From the NCBI GenBank assembly GCA_903896775.1, contig CAITZE010000072.1, forward strand, positions 1 through 6,456: a stretch of DNA of 6,456 nucleotides, read 5' to 3'. Of this stretch, positions 5,641-6,456 are shown one piece after another (the stretch's first letter is position 1; every line of letters starts with the position of its first letter). The translations under genes and the position numbers were made by a program. The notes beneath the pieces are model-generated. The model did no database searches, had not been told where the DNA came from, and saw only the letters and a list, made by a program, of their open reading frames with translations. The stretch comes from an uncultured bacterium (GTDB taxonomy: Bacteria > Pseudomonadota > Alphaproteobacteria > Rhodospirillales > Rhodospirillaceae).

Positions 5641-6207
5641 GTGAATTCCAATTCTTCGCGCGTATGTCTTGGCGTCATCGTCGGCGTCAAAGGCTTGCGC
5701 GGCGAGGTGCGGATCAAAAGCTTCACCGAGCGGCCCGAAGATGTGGCGGCTTACGGCCCTGTGACGACGGATGACGGGCGCAGCTTTGCGCTCACCGTCA
5801 CAGGGGCGGCCCAAGGCGCGATCACTGGTCGCATCAAGGGTGTCGCCGACAGAAACGCGGCCGAGGCTTTGAAGGGTGTGAAGCTTTACGTCGATCGTAA
5901 AGCGCTACCCGCGACCGACGACGGCACCTACTACCACGCCGACCTGGTCGGCTTGGCGGCGGCATCGACGAGCGGCGAGGAACTTGGAAAGGTCACGGCG
6001 GTCTACAACTTCGGCGCCGGCGACATGATCGAAGTGACGATGGCAAGCGGACGGGCGGAACTGGTGCCCTTTACCCCCGCCGCTGTTGAGACGGTCGATG
6101 TGACGGGCGGCAAAGTGATTATAAATCCGCTGCCGGGTTTGTTTGAGAACGACTCGGAGGCGGACGAACGTGAACGGCGGCAGGAACAGGAGGGCGATGA
6201 CACCTAA
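5641..6207 (+). CDS. rimM: 16S rRNA processing / 30S maturation factor RimM
   Basis: RimM binds S19 and helps mature the 3' (head) domain of the 30S subunit. The 188 residues show an N-terminal RimM domain beginning VCLGVIVGVKGLRGEVRIKSFTE (8-30) and a C-terminal PRC-barrel domain. The latter starts at YYHADLVGL (97-105), continues with GKVTAVYNFGAGDMIEV (116-132) and closes with LVPFTPAAVETVDV and INPLPGL (141-167). The last 20 residues are acidic and charged (DSEADERERRQEQEGDD). The start is GTG 5641, since no in-frame ATG precedes the conserved VCLGVIVG. AGG at 5630-5632 lies 8 nt upstream, and a nearer AGGTGA (5634-5639) is almost too close to be used. It lies 14 bp after rpsP and 26 bp before trmD. 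Confidence 0.95.
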   Translation: MNSNSSRVCLGVIVGVKGLRGEVRIKSFTERPEDVAAYGPVTTDDGRSFALTVTGAAQGAITGRIKGVADRNAAEALKGVKLYVDRKALPATDDGTYYHADLVGLAAASTSGEELGKVTAVYNFGAGDMIEVTMASGRAELVPFTPAAVETVDVTGGKVIINPLPGLFENDSEADERERRQEQEGDDT

Positions 6208-6233
6208 AGGCCACAAGCCAAGGACAATTCGGC

Positions 6234-6456
6234 ATGGAAAATAACGCGTTATTTCATGCTGTCGTGCTGACGCTGTTTCCGGAAATGTTTCCCGGACCGC
6301 TCGGCGCTTCCCTTGCCGGAAAGGCCTTGCAGGACAGGGTTTGGGCGTTGGAAACGGTGGACATTCGCGGGTTCGCAAGCGATAAACACCGCACCGTCGA
6401 TGACAGTCCCTTTGGGGGCGGCGCCGGTATGGTGATGCGGCCTGATGTACTCGATG
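6234..6456 (+). CDS. trmD: tRNA (guanine37-N1)-methyltransferase TrmD (N-terminal part; cut by window end)
   Basis: TrmD methylates N1 of G37 in tRNAs with a G36G37 sequence, preventing +1 frameshifts. It is a dimeric SPOUT (trefoil-knot) enzyme using SAM. Only 74 codons are visible; the frame is open to the last base. They contain the expected N-terminus VVLTLFPEMF (10-19), the helix ending in ALETVDIRGFASDKHRTVDD (38-57) and the diagnostic DDSPFGGGAGMVMRPDVL (56-73). The SAM-binding knot lies beyond the window. ATG 6234 is supported by AAGGA at 6220-6224, 9 nt upstream. It follows rimM by 26 bp with no terminator between, consistent with one operon. Confidence 0.95.
   Translation, partial: MENNALFHAVVLTLFPEMFPGPLGASLAGKALQDRVWALETVDIRGFASDKHRTVDDSPFGGGAGMVMRPDVLD
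6239..6254. repeat. Perfect 16-bp palindrome at the start of trmD
   Basis: AAATAACGCGTTATTT is its own reverse complement and lies within codons 2-7 of trmD. In RNA it could form only a weak all-A-U 6-bp stem with a CGCG loop, 5 nt after the start codon. It may be a DNA-binding site, an initiation-region structure, or chance. Confidence 0.4.

Overview
The window is a stretch of housekeeping genes from a proteobacterium, most likely an alphaproteobacterium. The evidence is the gene order, the alphaproteobacterial look of DapF, MtaB and RimM, an FtsY with almost no acidic N-terminal domain, and a GC-rich coding composition. I cannot place it to genus. I see no phage, transposon, CRISPR array, defence system or tRNA/rRNA gene, and nothing that looks like a wholly new system. 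The interesting signals are small regulatory-looking structures.

Layout: (1) 1-288, plus strand: the C-terminal part of a class I glutamine amidotransferase. It ends tail-to-tail with ftsY, and the two stop codons overlap. (2) 3372-285, minus strand: the tightly packed run dapF-mtaB-ftsY. dapF and mtaB overlap by 4 bases (GTGA) and mtaB and ftsY by 1 base (TAATG), so the genes are probably co-transcribed and translationally coupled. (3) 3373-3715: a 343-bp divergent control region with an AT-rich core. It holds a good sigma70-type promoter placed so that dapF mRNA would be leaderless, candidate promoters for ffh, two related dyads spaced 52 bp apart, and a strong hairpin in the ffh leader. 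(4) 3716 to the end, plus strand: ffh-rpsP-rimM-trmD, with trmD cut by the window edge.

Functionally, the divergent pair of operons places the SRP GTPase (Ffh) and its receptor (FtsY) on either side of one control region. Ffh and FtsY form the co-translational membrane-targeting GTPase pair. RpsP and RimM serve 30S subunit assembly. TrmD (m1G37) and MtaB (ms2t6A37) both modify position 37 of tRNAs, next to the anticodon. DapF makes meso-diaminopimelate for peptidoglycan and lysine. The theme is translation and protein export, with one cell-wall gene leading the minus-strand operon.

The two upstream in-frame extensions of dapF (TTG at 3474) and ffh (TTG at 3611) are not used here: conserved N-termini and the promoter and RBS positions favour ATG 3372 and ATG 3716.
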